64,000 bases of DNA from positions 17,188 through 81,187 of the forward strand of contig CAJWBE010000015.1 of the NCBI GenBank assembly GCA_913020045.1, read 5' to 3'. The position numbers were made by a program, and so were the translations under genes. This DNA is from an uncultured Oleiphilus sp. (GTDB lineage: Bacteria > Pseudomonadota > Gammaproteobacteria > Pseudomonadales > Oleiphilaceae). Under the pieces are notes generated by a model. It had not been told where the DNA came from and made no database searches. It saw nothing but the letters and a program-made list of their open reading frames with translations. This document shows, in pieces, positions 36,795 to 46,530 of the stretch (the first letter of the stretch is position 1; each line of letters opens with the position of its first letter).

Positions 36795-38237
36795 TTAAAC
36801 ATAAGGGATAATAGACTCTGCGTAGAGCTGGAGCTCTTCTAGAATAAAGCGCTGCTCATCAAGCAACTCTGGCGACGAGGCGAGTTGCTGCAAAGAGGAA
36901 CCGAACTGCTCGATACTAAGGTACTGACTATCTGCAGCCATAATGCGCTCATAACAATGGTGTGACCACCTCTCCTGCTCTTCAAAACTCAGTGATTGCG
37001 GATAATTTCTACCTTTGTAGCGAAATAACATTTCAGCCAAACGCTCATCGCTAAATAAAAACTCTTCTTCTTGCAACTCTTGCGGGCTAGATTGTCGCAC
37101 TCTCAGCATTTCTGCTTTATCGGCCGAACTAAAAAAACCGCCTGCATAGATCATTAAGTCTGGATCAGTAACTGCGGGACGAGATTCACCCTCAAACACC
37201 TGGGAAAAAAGGGATAGTAATGCAGGATTAGCCCTTAGAAAGGCCAAATTTTCTTTGATGACATCCATATCAATCCCCCACTCAGTTAACCTCTGAGGGT
37301 CAAGGGACTGAACAGAAGAAGCTGGCAGCACAACTGGGCACTTATTAACATGTATCGTCTTAAGCGCTGGACGCTTTGCAAACTCACCGAGCGTTGAAGT
37401 AGTTGAATACAAACGACTACGTATATCTTCGACAGAGACTCCAGTCCAGCCCGAAAGATCTTCGCGCAAATCCCAGACGACAACTCCATTTTTGTTTGAC
37501 GGGTGCCTAAACAACGGAGCCACCAATGCACAGCAACCTAAAGAAGCACGGTACTTTGAGGAAACATGCAGAATAGGTTTATGAGAGTCGAAATGAAACA
37601 TGTCATTAATCTTATTTTTATCCCTCATCGAAAATGCCCAATCGTACAACTTTGGCTGCCGTAGCTTGATTAGCTTTGCCAGCTCAATCGTAGCGTAAAC
37701 ATCTGACATAGCATCGTGAGCGGATAAGTGCTCAATACCGTTTTCTTTTGTGAGCAACTCAAGCCGAAAACTTACAGAATCATCTTCATTGCGAGGCCAT
37801 TTGAGAGTGTCTGGCTTCATAACATAAACCAGACGAACGATATCGATAATATCCCAACGAGAGTTCCCGTTTTTCCACTCTCTTTCATATGGGTCAATAA
37901 AGTTCCTATAGAACAAATTTCTCGTTACTTCATCGTCGAATCGGATACTGTTATATCCTGCGACACATGTGCCTGGAACAGAAAACAACTGACTAACTCG
38001 CTCCGCAAATAGCGCCTCAACCTCTCCCTCTCGCATGGCGACTTGGGGTGTAATTCCAGTAATAAGGCACGCCTCAGCAGAGGGCAAGAAATCCTCAGCT
38101 GGCTTGCAGTAAAAGGTAACAGGCTCTTCAATAACGTTCAGATCCATATCCGTCCGCACACCAGCAAACTGACAGGGTCTATCTTTCTGAGGGTCCGCAC
38201 CAAATGTTTCGTAGTCGTGCCAGAATATACTTTGCAT
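36795..38237 (-). CDS. sbcB: Exodeoxyribonuclease I
   Basis: 3'-5' single-strand DNA exonuclease of the DEDD family, used in recombination and mismatch repair. The 480-residue protein starts MQSIFWHDYETFG with the first acidic pair Asp8 and Glu10. It continues through the FAGVRTD, GYNSIRFDDEVTRN and HLSAHDAMSDVYATI motifs, the last with His and Asp of the active site. A C-terminal exonuclease-I domain follows. Length agrees with E. coli (475). The stop codon abuts the stop of the TonB-C gene on the other strand. Confidence 0.97.
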   Translation of the reverse strand: MQSIFWHDYETFGADPQKDRPCQFAGVRTDMDLNVIEEPVTFYCKPAEDFLPSAEACLITGITPQVAMREGEVEALFAERVSQLFSVPGTCVAGYNSIRFDDEVTRNLFYRNFIDPYEREWKNGNSRWDIIDIVRLVYVMKPDTLKWPRNEDDSVSFRLELLTKENGIEHLSAHDAMSDVYATIELAKLIKLRQPKLYDWAFSMRDKNKINDMFHFDSHKPILHVSSKYRASLGCCALVAPLFRHPSNKNGVVVWDLREDLSGWTGVSVEDIRSRLYSTTSTLGEFAKRPALKTIHVNKCPVVLPASSVQSLDPQRLTEWGIDMDVIKENLAFLRANPALLSLFSQVFEGESRPAVTDPDLMIYAGGFFSSADKAEMLRVRQSSPQELQEEEFLFSDERLAEMLFRYKGRNYPQSLSFEEQERWSHHCYERIMAADSQYLSIEQFGSSLQQLASSPELLDEQRFILEELQLYAESIIPYV

Positions 38238-38363
38238 TTAGAACAGCAGCCTTGAAGTAAAACGCTGATTTTACATGAATAAGTTCAAAAGAAGGGTTTT
38301 AACAGAGAGAGCTAGTCAAAAAATAAATTAAGATTTCATATCGTTGGCCGAGAGACCAAAACG

Positions 38364-39287
38364 TTAAAACAAACCGTTTCCACGGTCAATATACTCAGTT
38401 CGTAAACGATCCGTTCCCGTCGCATTCGTCCCAGTATTCATGTCGATATTCATTGACGTTGGGATGTTAATAAATACACCTAAACCCGCCGTAACTGAGC
38501 CATCAGACGTTTGCCAGTCAGTCGCTTCTTTTTGAAACGAAATAAAGAAGTCATTAGTATAATCAACCTCACCTGTTGCCTTGTTTCTTTCGCCGACATC
38601 AAGTGTTTTGAAGTCCGCCAAGTTATAACAGTAGAAACCAGAATTACAATTCGTCACCCCACCTGCTTCAGTTTTCGAGACTCCAAAAAACTGAGTGCGC
38701 GAATTGTCTGCATCGCCATTAACATCTAGCAGCGTTGATTGGTAATCATCGCCAAAGAAGTCTGTGATCTCCATTTCGACATTTCCCGAAATGCTATTAA
38801 AGTCTCCCGTTAGCTGCCCCCTAGCTTCACCAAAACCAATACGAAAACCCGTCAATTCATCTGCGCCATTTTGGGAAATTTCAAAGAAAGGGTCATTCAA
38901 TTCGAAAGGGATTATGTCGTTGACGGAATAAGTATTGCCATCAAGCTGGATTTGAGTGTCGTTGGTAGAGATAGAACCAAAACCAAGGTTGGTGATATTT
39001 AGGTCAGCATTGAGCGCCTCGCCCGGCCTAGCAATATTGCCAGCCTCAAGCGTATCAATATTCATTTGAAGATCAGCTTCCATGCCCAGCGTGACGCGTG
39101 TGTAACTATTTGAACCAAAATCGCTAACGTCAAATGCTACAGCGGCCTGACCCGAGTATTGACTCAGATCTTCATCCGCAATAGGTCTCAACTCACCGAA
39201 AGCATCAAAGCACGCAAAAGTCAGCAGCATCGGGCAAAGAACCCGATTTACCGCATACGCCAGTGCTTTTCCCTTACTTCTGACCAT
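38364..39287 (-). CDS. Exported protein, DUF6160-like
   Basis: Uncharacterised exported protein of 307 residues. The N-terminus is a signal peptide (basic start, hydrophobic LCPMLLTFACF, then FG-ELRPI). The mature start ELRPIADEDLSQYSGQAAVAF resembles the LxxVSGQxGV motif that opens many gammaproteobacterial outer-surface or pilus-like proteins classed as DUF6160. The rest is rich in Asn, Asp, Gly, Thr and Ser with beta-strand-like repeats. Two cysteines (CNSGFYC) are near residue 215. Function is unknown. It has about 400 bases of non-coding DNA upstream, so regulation is likely independent. Confidence 0.65.
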   Translation of the reverse strand: MVRSKGKALAYAVNRVLCPMLLTFACFDAFGELRPIADEDLSQYSGQAAVAFDVSDFGSNSYTRVTLGMEADLQMNIDTLEAGNIARPGEALNADLNITNLGFGSISTNDTQIQLDGNTYSVNDIIPFELNDPFFEISQNGADELTGFRIGFGEARGQLTGDFNSISGNVEMEITDFFGDDYQSTLLDVNGDADNSRTQFFGVSKTEAGGVTNCNSGFYCYNLADFKTLDVGERNKATGEVDYTNDFFISFQKEATDWQTSDGSVTAGLGVFINIPTSMNIDMNTGTNATGTDRLRTEYIDRGNGLF

Positions 39288-39686
39288 ATTTACTACAACT
39301 CATCAAATGTCATTAATTCGGCTAGCCAAAACACGGCTGCTAAAGCTTACTACTTACCCGTATTGTTATTATTTGTGAGAGAACGTAACTATAGCGCCCT
39401 GACACAGGCACATTTGTGATTAAACGCACAATCAATTCAAGCAGTGGTTAAGTGATTTTCAGTAATTAGAACTTGGTCACAACGAGCGCCAAAGCAGACA
39501 ATTGGCTTCGTCTTTAAGGATAACAGTGAATACGACAAAGAAATGAAACAAACCGTTAAATATTGCCTCTTTAAATGGAAGGCTACCTAACGCTAACGTC
39601 AGTACCTATGTAAACAAAAGCCCCAAAAATAACCGGAAAATTTAAGAGGCCACACAGTAGAGAGCAGCCTCGTATAACTATCGCTA
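39288..39686. other. Long intergenic region, no gene seen
   Basis: About 400 bases upstream of the exported protein and downstream of grxD. I find only frames of fewer than about 20 codons with no ribosome site. A partial inverted repeat (GCCTCTTTAAAT near 39566 and ATTTAAGAGGC near 39640) is present. The region must hold the promoter for the exported protein on the minus strand. Confidence 0.5.
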
Positions 39687-40007
39687 TTAACTAGCTGGCG
39701 CCGCTGCCGTAACCATCTCTTTTAGCTCTCCAGACTCATATAGCTCGGACACGATATCACAGCCACCTACCAACTCACCCTTAATATAGAGCTGAGGAAA
39801 CGTCGGCCAGTTGGAGTATGCTTTTAGGTTTTCTCTAAGCTCTGGGTTGTCCAAAATATTGATATAAGCAAAACGTTCGCCACAAGCCATAAGCGCCTGT
39901 ACAGTACGTGCAGAAAACCCGCACTGCGGCTGTTGAGGAGAGCCTTTCATATAAAGAAGAATCTCATTCCCTTCAAGCTGCTCTTTAATAGTATCCGTAA
40001 TCGACAT
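39687..40007 (-). CDS. grxD: Monothiol glutaredoxin GrxD
   Basis: Monothiol glutaredoxin that binds a [2Fe-2S] cluster with glutathione and takes part in iron-sulfur transfer. The 106-residue protein has the CGFS active site at residues 29-32, KGSPQQPQ before it, and the TFPQLYIKGELVGGCDI region with the cis-Pro and GG glutathione contacts. Length is normal (about 110). It follows the hydantoinase-B gene by 79 bases on the same strand, with a weak hairpin between. Confidence 0.97.
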   Translation of the reverse strand: MSITDTIKEQLEGNEILLYMKGSPQQPQCGFSARTVQALMACGERFAYINILDNPELRENLKAYSNWPTFPQLYIKGELVGGCDIVSELYESGELKEMVTAAAPAS

Positions 40008-40034
40008 AATTTCACCTCAGCATGTTCAATACAA

Positions 40035-40060
40035 CAAAACGGGCATTCTACCCGCTTTTT
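40035..40060 (-). terminator. Weak terminator-like hairpin after hydantoinase-B gene
   Basis: On the minus strand GCGGG/CCCGT (one G-T pair) with a loop of about 6 bases precedes TTTTG, 26 bases after the stop of the gene at 40087. Stem is short, so function is uncertain. Confidence 0.4.
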
Positions 40061-40086
40061 AATTAACCAACCAGTTTAGTCAACTA

Positions 40087-41652
40087 TTATTCTTTCTGAC
40101 TAGAGCCCCAACCACCGCCACCCGGGGTATCAATACAGACAACGTCGCCAGCCGTGACCCTACCTTCATATTTGGCGGGTAATATACTTCCGTTCAGGCG
40201 ATTAACCCCTGCCATGGCGGACTCACCACCATTTAACCCCCAAGGAGCGATAGTCCGACGCTCTGTTAACAGCGTTACGCTCGCATCTTTTAAAAAACAA
40301 TAACACCTCCTGACACCATCGCCTCCGCTATTCAAGCCCAACCCTCCGCTCGACCGACGAACGGCATACTCGTCAATTCGCAACGGATAATGCATTTCTA
40401 GGCTTTCAATGGGCGTATTCAAGGTATTTGTCATGTGGCTTTGTATCGCCGACAAACCGGAGAAATGGCGACTAGCTCCCGCTCCACCAGCAATTGTTTC
40501 GTAATAATCCCACCGATGATCTTTATCTCTAGAACCGAAAGCGACATTATTCATCGTACCCTGAGAACAAGCAGGCATATCGACACCTAGTTTAGCGAGC
40601 GCTCCGATTACCACATCCACAATTCGCATGCTCGTTTCTACGTTTCCAGCAGCGACCGCCGCACCAGGCAAAGCATTAACCAAGCACCCTGCCGGCGCCC
40701 TAACATCAATGTGTTCAAATACGCCCTGACAACAAGGCACATACTCGGGCAATAAGCACACAAAAACATAATAGACTGATGCCACACACACACTTAACGG
40801 ACAGTTAACATTACCTGGTACTTGCGCGTCGGTACCCTGGAAGTCCAAGAGCAATTTGCCTGCATTGATCACCAACGTAAGTTGAATTTTTATTCTATTC
40901 GAACCAAAGCCATCTCCGTCCAGGTAATCAACAAACACTACCTCTCCTTCCGGCAACTCACGAAAGCTTGCCCCGGCAAGTGCATCACCATAATCACGCA
41001 GAGATAACAGAGCCCCGCGAAACGACGCCAGACTGTTGGGCATAGACTGTAACCACTCACCGATTCTTGAGACCCCAATAAGATTGGCACTCACCTGAGC
41101 TTTAAAATCACCAGGAAGCTCCAATTTCGACGAAGGCTGCTGACCTTCTATCATGGCCAGTTGCTCAACGCGCTCTTCAACCAAACTGCCACGATCAAAC
41201 AACTTAGCTGGTGATATCAGCACCCCTTCACTTGAAAGCTCGCTCGATAACGGCATCGAGCCGGGAGAGTCGGAACCAATATTCGCATGATGCGCTCTGT
41301 TCGCAACAAACCCGAGCAAGACCTCGCCAACGAAAAACGGTGCAACCAAAGTAACGTCAGGTAAATGAGTCCCTCCCAAAAAAGGATCATTCAGCACCAG
41401 CATATCTCCTGCGCACCAGTCAAAACGGGACACAATGCCTTGCATAGCAAACGCCATGCTGCCCAAATGAACAGGTATATGCGCCGCTTGCGCGCAAATA
41501 TCACCCTTGCTATCAAACACGGCACAAGAAAAGTCCAACCTATCTTTGATATTTGGCGATAATGCGCTTCGCTGTAGCGTGTAACCCATTTCGTCGCAGA
41601 TCGCGTTTAAACGGCCGATAAAAATGGCCAGATCAATACTGTTCAATGACAT
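40087..41652 (-). CDS. Hydantoinase B/oxoprolinase family protein
   Basis: Protein of the HyuB family, which works with a HyuA ATPase subunit to open cyclic imides such as N-methylhydantoin or 5-oxoproline, or as part of an acetone-carboxylase-like complex. The 521-residue length is typical of HyuB. The SPNIKDRLDFSCAVFD, ITQGAHIPVHLGSM-like (AQAAHIPVHLGSM) and LNDPFLGGTHLPD segments, the AHHANIG motif and the closing PGGGGWG motif are recognisable. No hyuA lies in the window, which is unusual since the two are often adjacent. The substrate is unknown. It is divergent from argD. Confidence 0.88.
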   Translation of the reverse strand: MSLNSIDLAIFIGRLNAICDEMGYTLQRSALSPNIKDRLDFSCAVFDSKGDICAQAAHIPVHLGSMAFAMQGIVSRFDWCAGDMLVLNDPFLGGTHLPDVTLVAPFFVGEVLLGFVANRAHHANIGSDSPGSMPLSSELSSEGVLISPAKLFDRGSLVEERVEQLAMIEGQQPSSKLELPGDFKAQVSANLIGVSRIGEWLQSMPNSLASFRGALLSLRDYGDALAGASFRELPEGEVVFVDYLDGDGFGSNRIKIQLTLVINAGKLLLDFQGTDAQVPGNVNCPLSVCVASVYYVFVCLLPEYVPCCQGVFEHIDVRAPAGCLVNALPGAAVAAGNVETSMRIVDVVIGALAKLGVDMPACSQGTMNNVAFGSRDKDHRWDYYETIAGGAGASRHFSGLSAIQSHMTNTLNTPIESLEMHYPLRIDEYAVRRSSGGLGLNSGGDGVRRCYCFLKDASVTLLTERRTIAPWGLNGGESAMAGVNRLNGSILPAKYEGRVTAGDVVCIDTPGGGGWGSSQKE

Positions 41653-41710
41653 TCAGCAGACACCTTGAAGCTGAGGTACGAAGGGTAGTTAAGGATATCA
41701 TTCTGGGGAT

Positions 41711-41739
41711 TTGCGAAACACCCATTTAGACGCTAAGAT
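41711..41739 (+). promoter_or_regulatory. Candidate promoter of argDF
   Basis: TTGCGA (41711-41716), a 17-base spacer, and TAAGAT (41734-41739). Each hexamer matches the consensus at four positions. The start would be near 41746, just before the hairpin at 41752. Confidence 0.45.
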
Positions 41740-41751
41740 TAGGCCATAGAT

Positions 41752-41773
41752 AGGCAGCCTCCGCTGCCTTTTT
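41752..41773 (+). terminator. Terminator-like hairpin in argD leader
   Basis: A perfect 7-bp stem AGGCAGC/GCTGCCT with a CTCC loop is followed by TTTTT, then a second TTTTT after GCG. It lies only 20 bases before the argD ATG. No gene ends upstream on this strand, so it may be an attenuator or stabilising 5' hairpin. Confidence 0.7.
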
Positions 41774-41793
41774 GCGTTTTTAAAGAGAAAGAG

Positions 41794-42993
41794 ATGAGCG
41801 ACCAACCCTTAATGAACACCTATGGCCGACTGCCTGTTGTATTTGACAATGGCGACGGTCCTTGGCTTTTCGATACCGATGGCAATAAGTACTTCGATAC
41901 CTTCTGCGGCATCGCCGTTTGCGGACTGGGCCATGCCCACCCCAGCGTAACAAGCGCAATCAAAGATCAAGCCGAACGACTCGTCCACTGTTCAAACTTG
42001 TACCACACGCCACTGCAACTCAAACTTGCCAAAAAACTTTGTGATATATCAGGGATGGATAATGTATTTTTCTCCAACTCTGGCGCTGAAGCGAATGAAG
42101 CGGCAATAAAAATTGCACGTCGATACGGACATTCGAAAAAAGTTAGTGCTCCGACCATCATTGTAATGGACAGTGCGTTTCACGGCAGAACGATGGCGAC
42201 ACTTACCGCGACAGGTAACAGAAAAGCTCAAGCAGGCTTTGAGCCTCTACTAGGCGGCTTTGTTCGCGCCCCCTTTAATGACCTAGAAGCAATCAAAAAC
42301 ATCGCTAAAACAAACCCGAATGTCGTTGCCGTCATGCTTGAGCCTGTTCAAGGCGAAGGTGGATTAAACATTGCGTCGCAAGAATATATGACAGGCGTCC
42401 GCGCTTTGTGTGATGAGAACGAATGGCTGTTTATACTGGACGAAGTTCAGACAGGAAATGGGCGAACAGGAACTTATTTCGCAGCACAACATTACGGTAT
42501 TGACGCAGACGTTATTACCACGGCAAAAGGGCTTGGCAATGGCTATCCAATCGGCGCTTGCTTAGCTAAAGGCGAAGCAGCCCATGTTTTGGTACCAGGC
42601 ACCCATGGATCAACATTCGGGGGTAACCCTCTAGGTTGCGCGGCGGCCCTTGCGACCATTAACGAAATATGTGACAACCAATTACCCGCTAGAGCAACGG
42701 AGCTAGGTAATCGCATGCTTGAGAGCTTTAAAGAAGAGCTCCTACATGCGGACTATGTCAAAGATATCCGTGGCATTGGCCTGATGATTGGAATTGAAAT
42801 GGAAGACCCTTGCGTCGCCCTCGTTCCCATCGCTAAATCTAAAGGCCTCCTTTTGAACGTCACATCTGACAATGTCATTAGATTGCTTCCGCCGCTAAAT
42901 CTAAGTGATGAAGAATGCGAATTTCTGATCGATGCAGTCGTTCAAATCATTCGTCTATATGCTGCCGACGATCGCGGCGGCCCGCGCAGTTAG
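41794..42993 (+). CDS. argD: Acetylornithine aminotransferase
   Basis: PLP-dependent class III aminotransferase that converts N-acetylglutamate semialdehyde to N-acetylornithine, and may act on succinyl-diaminopimelate in lysine synthesis. The 399-residue protein has the N-terminal TYGRLPVVF region, FFSNSGAEANEAAIKIAR, the HGRTMATLTATG segment, the Asp of LDEVQTGNGRTG that contacts the ring, and the PLP lysine in TAKGLGNGYPIGA. A purine-rich AAAGAGAAAGAG precedes the ATG. It forms an operon with argF, 51 bases on. Confidence 0.95.
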   Translation: MSDQPLMNTYGRLPVVFDNGDGPWLFDTDGNKYFDTFCGIAVCGLGHAHPSVTSAIKDQAERLVHCSNLYHTPLQLKLAKKLCDISGMDNVFFSNSGAEANEAAIKIARRYGHSKKVSAPTIIVMDSAFHGRTMATLTATGNRKAQAGFEPLLGGFVRAPFNDLEAIKNIAKTNPNVVAVMLEPVQGEGGLNIASQEYMTGVRALCDENEWLFILDEVQTGNGRTGTYFAAQHYGIDADVITTAKGLGNGYPIGACLAKGEAAHVLVPGTHGSTFGGNPLGCAAALATINEICDNQLPARATELGNRMLESFKEELLHADYVKDIRGIGLMIGIEMEDPCVALVPIAKSKGLLLNVTSDNVIRLLPPLNLSDEECEFLIDAVVQIIRLYAADDRGGPRS

Positions 42994-43044
42994 ACAAAGA
43001 CATCAATTGCTTGTCACCACTTATCAACCGAGCTTTAAAAAACC

Positions 43045-43953
43045 ATGGCACTGAGACACTTTCTCACTTTAAAAGATCTATCAAAAAAAGAACTTCTCCA
43101 GATCATTGAGCGCGCAATCGCGCTCAAAACTGAGCACAAAAAGGGCAACATCTACGAGCCGCTTAAAAATCGCGTACTAGCGCTGATCTTTGAAAAGTCA
43201 TCGACTCGAACGCGCGTATCGTTTGAATCCGGAATGGCTCAGTTTGGCGGTTCGTCACTATTCTTATCGCCAAGAGACACTCAGTTAGGCCGCGGAGAGC
43301 CAATCGAAGATAGTGCAAAAGTGCTTTCTCGCATGGTCGACGCAGTAACCATTCGAACGTTTGAACATGAAAAGCTGGTGCGCTTTGCCGAGCACTCTTC
43401 GGTACCGGTTATTAACGCGCTTACTGATGATTATCACCCCTGCCAACTGCTTGCCGATATGCAAACATATCATGAGTATCGCGGCTCAATAGAAGGGAAA
43501 AAAGTTGTCTGGGTCGGTGACGGCAACAACATGTGTAACTCATTTATTAACGCCGCGTCTCTGCTTAACTTCAACCTTGTGATCGCTTCGCCAGAAGGCT
43601 ACGACCCGTCTGCAGAACTGCTAAAGGAAAACGCTGACTGTACAAGCATTGAGCGAGATCCAGTTAAAGCCGTAAACGATGCCGACCTAGTTGTAACGGA
43701 CGTTTGGGCTTCAATGGGGCAAGAAGAAGAGCAAGCGCACCGCGCCAAAGTATTTAGCCCTTACCAAGTATCGCCGGCACTTATGGCTCACGCAAAACCC
43801 GACGCACTCTTTATGCACTGTTTGCCTGCTCATCGCGGCGAGGAAATCAGTGAAGACATGCTAGAGCATAGTAGCTCAGTGGTATGGGACGAGGCAGAAA
43901 ATCGACTGCACGCACAAAAAGCGCTACTCGAATTTTTACTTTGCAACGCTTAA
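43045..43953 (+). CDS. argF: Ornithine carbamoyltransferase
   Basis: Makes citrulline from ornithine and carbamoyl phosphate. The 302-residue protein has the carbamoyl-phosphate loop SSTRTR at residues 52-57, [11 protein letters not shown] with the HPCQ motif, and the [12 protein letters not shown] motif with the catalytic Cys. Length and the [12 protein letters not shown] start match the anabolic enzyme. It follows argD by 51 bases, and an ABC ATPase gene follows 28 bases later. Confidence 0.97.
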   Translation: MALRHFLTLKDLSKKELLQIIERAIALKTEHKKGNIYEPLKNRVLALIFEKSSTRTRVSFESGMAQFGGSSLFLSPRDTQLGRGEPIEDSAKVLSRMVDAVTIRTFEHEKLVRFAEHSSVPVINALTDDYHPCQLLADMQTYHEYRGSIEGKKVVWVGDGNNMCNSFINAASLLNFNLVIASPEGYDPSAELLKENADCTSIERDPVKAVNDADLVVTDVWASMGQEEEQAHRAKVFSPYQVSPALMAHAKPDALFMHCLPAHRGEEISEDMLEHSSSVVWDEAENRLHAQKALLEFLLCNA

Positions 43954-43981
43954 TTGACTCTCTGCATGAGAACCCAAAGGT

Positions 43982-45031
43982 ATGACTCAAGGACAACTTG
44001 ATGTCGTAAACCTTCGTTGCGATTACGACGACCTTACTGTCATAAAACAACTTTCCTTCTCGCTCGCGGCAGGCGACATATGCTGCCTGCTTGGACCAAG
44101 CGGCTGTGGCAAGAGTACGATACTGCGAGCCATTGCGGGCTTTGAGTCAATCAAGGACGGGAGCATACAGCTAGACCAAAGAGAGATTAGCTCTCCATCT
44201 AAAGTGCTCGCGCCTGAAAAGCGCAGTATTGGAATGGTTTTTCAAGATTATGCTCTTTTTCCTCATCTCAACATTCAGCAAAATATTGAGTTTGGCTTGT
44301 CGAAGATTTCTAAATCTGAGCGACAAGTGCGCGTTACCGAACTGATGCACTTGGTTGACCTAGAAGGATACGAAGAACGATACCCTCATGAGCTTTCAGG
44401 CGGACAACAACAGCGTGTTGCATTAGCAAGAGCCCTCGCCCCTAAACCTTCTCTATTATTGCTAGACGAACCGTTCTCTAATCTAGATGCCGAGCTGCGC
44501 ACTCGCCTTGGCGTTGATATCAGAGCAATCCTAAAAGAGCTGAAAATCAGTGCTATCTTAGTGACACATGATCAAAAAGAAGCGTTTGCGATGGCTGACC
44601 ACATCGGCGTAATAGAACAAGGAAGAATTCAGCAATGGGGGCGGCCCTTTGAACTCTATCATGAGCCAGTAAATCGTTTTGTCGCCTGCTTTATCGGTCA
44701 TGGCTCATTTATTTCAGCAACGACGATTTCACATGAATCGTTCGATAGCGAGCTTGGTAAAATAGAAGGAAATAGAGCGTATAACTACACTATTGGCAGC
44801 CGCGTTGACATACTGATACGCCCTGACGATGTTATCTATGCTCCTGAGTCCAATTTAAAAGGGCTTGTAACGGCCAAAACCTTTGCAGGAACGAACACCC
44901 ATTATCAGATCCAGCTTGCCTCACAGAACACTTTAGAAGCTTCGTTTCCTAGCCATCAAGACCTCAACATTGGCGATACCGTTCATTTTGACCTTGATGC
45001 AGAGCATTTAATCGCCTACCCCGCAGAGTAG
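43982..45031 (+). CDS. Orphan ABC transporter ATPase, FbpC/PotA type
   Basis: ATP-binding subunit of an importer of iron(III), polyamine or similar solute. The 349-residue protein has the Walker A GPSGCGKST at 38-46, the Q-loop VFQDYALFPHL, the LSGGQQQR signature, the Walker B LLLLDEPFSNLD, the switch His in LVTHDQKEAFAMAD, and a TOBE-type C-terminal domain from about residue 240. No permease or binding-protein genes are adjacent. The argF-ABC ATPase order is, from memory, also found in Pseudomonas. Substrate is unknown. It converges on glpK with 20 bases between stops. Confidence 0.88.
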   Translation: MTQGQLDVVNLRCDYDDLTVIKQLSFSLAAGDICCLLGPSGCGKSTILRAIAGFESIKDGSIQLDQREISSPSKVLAPEKRSIGMVFQDYALFPHLNIQQNIEFGLSKISKSERQVRVTELMHLVDLEGYEERYPHELSGGQQQRVALARALAPKPSLLLLDEPFSNLDAELRTRLGVDIRAILKELKISAILVTHDQKEAFAMADHIGVIEQGRIQQWGRPFELYHEPVNRFVACFIGHGSFISATTISHESFDSELGKIEGNRAYNYTIGSRVDILIRPDDVIYAPESNLKGLVTAKTFAGTNTHYQIQLASQNTLEASFPSHQDLNIGDTVHFDLDAEHLIAYPAE

Positions 45032-45051
45032 GCGCATATCCACTTTTTCAA

Positions 45052-46530
45052 CTAGCTAATCACCCTGTTAACGGCATCTTTCCAACCACCATAAAGCTGG
45101 TCCGCTTCTGACTCATCAATTGAGGCCTCAAAGCGACGCTGTAAACACCATAACTCCGAGATCTCATCGAGAGAAGAAAACACGCCTGCTTTGAGACCCG
45201 CTAAGAATGCAGCACCTAAGGCTGTGGTTTCGACAACCTCTGGGCGATCGACAGGTAGCCGCAAGACATCAGCCAAAAACTGCGCGACCCAATCATTAAC
45301 AACCATTCCTCCGTCGACACGCAAATTCTTTAATTCTGCGCCATCTCGGCTCATTGCCAACAACAAGTCACGCGTCTGATAGCACACCGATTGCAAACCA
45401 GCCGTCACGATCTCTGCAATACCTGTATCTCTTGTCAGTCCAAACAGTGCACCACGAGCATCAGGGTCCCAATATGGAGCGCCAAGTCCAGTGAACGCGG
45501 GAACCAAGTAGACGGAATTATTGTAGCCAACCTGCGACGCCATGCTTTCTGTCTCACTTGCATGTTGAATAAAGTTCAAACCGTCTCTGAGCCACTGCAC
45601 CGCTGCGCCGGCAACAAAAATACTGCCCTCTAAGGCATAAGTCACCTGCCCATCCAAACGATAAGCAACCGTCGATAACAAGCGATTCTTCGATTGGAGC
45701 ACTCTATCACCGGTATTTAAAATCGCAAAACAACCCGTTCCGTAGGTGCTTTTCAACATGCCTGGGTGAAAGCAAGCTTGTCCAACTAAGGCCGATTGCT
45801 GGTCACCAATCATGGCGTTGACGGGACAACGAAAGCCCAGCCACTCTTCGTCGCAAAAACCAAAGTCATCACTGCTATCTAATACCGTGGGTAACAAAGA
45901 GTCTGGTACATTAAAAATATCAAGTAGGTTTTGATCCCACTGCTGATCATGAATGTTAAAAAGTGATGTTCTCGACGCATTCGTGGCATCTGTCGCATGC
46001 GATTTACCTTTGCTTAATCGCCATAACAAGAACGTATCGATCGTGCCAAACGCTAGCTCGCCACGCTGAGCCCTTTCTCTTGCGCCATCAACATTATCCA
46101 AAATCCACGCAATTTTTGTCGCTGAAAAGTATGGGTCGATCAAAAGACCAGTCGCCGCGGAAACCGACGCTTCATGATCGCCCTGTTTCAACAATTCACA
46201 AACCGAGCTAGTTCGTCGGTCCTGCCAAACGATTGCCGGATAAATCGCTGCTCCAGACTTTCGGTCCCAAACCACGGTTGTTTCGCGCTGATTTGTAATG
46301 CCAATACTAACGGTTTTATCAGCAGCGCCATCAACCGACGCCAATACCTCCCGGCAGACTTCTAAGGTAGAACGCCAAATTTCTTCAGGGTCATGCTCGA
46401 CCCAGCCATCATCAGGAAAACTCTGATTAAACTCTTGCTGGGCCGTCGCTACATGCCGCCCTTTCTCGTCAAACAGCAGCGCGCGAGAACTGGTCGTCCC
46501 TTGATCAATTGAAAGAATATACTGACTCAT
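45052..46530 (-). CDS. glpK: Glycerol kinase
   Basis: Phosphorylates glycerol to glycerol-3-phosphate with ATP, trapping it in the cell. The 492-residue FGGY-family protein starts with [15 protein letters not shown] and has the [23 protein letters not shown], and the closing DGGMVVNDW motifs that are typical of GlpK. It is divergent from glpD across about 240 bases. No glycerol facilitator glpF is beside it, so another porin or diffusion must serve. Confidence 0.97.
   Translation of the reverse strand: MSQYILSIDQGTTSSRALLFDEKGRHVATAQQEFNQSFPDDGWVEHDPEEIWRSTLEVCREVLASVDGAADKTVSIGITNQRETTVVWDRKSGAAIYPAIVWQDRRTSSVCELLKQGDHEASVSAATGLLIDPYFSATKIAWILDNVDGARERAQRGELAFGTIDTFLLWRLSKGKSHATDATNASRTSLFNIHDQQWDQNLLDIFNVPDSLLPTVLDSSDDFGFCDEEWLGFRCPVNAMIGDQQSALVGQACFHPGMLKSTYGTGCFAILNTGDRVLQSKNRLLSTVAYRLDGQVTYALEGSIFVAGAAVQWLRDGLNFIQHASETESMASQVGYNNSVYLVPAFTGLGAPYWDPDARGALFGLTRDTGIAEIVTAGLQSVCYQTRDLLLAMSRDGAELKNLRVDGGMVVNDWVAQFLADVLRLPVDRPEVVETTALGAAFLAGLKAGVFSSLDEISELWCLQRRFEASIDESEADQLYGGWKDAVNRVIS

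Noticed and set aside
39543..39590. Small plus-strand ORF (about 14 codons) in the 400-base gap
   Set aside because: There is no convincing ribosome site and no known small-protein pattern.
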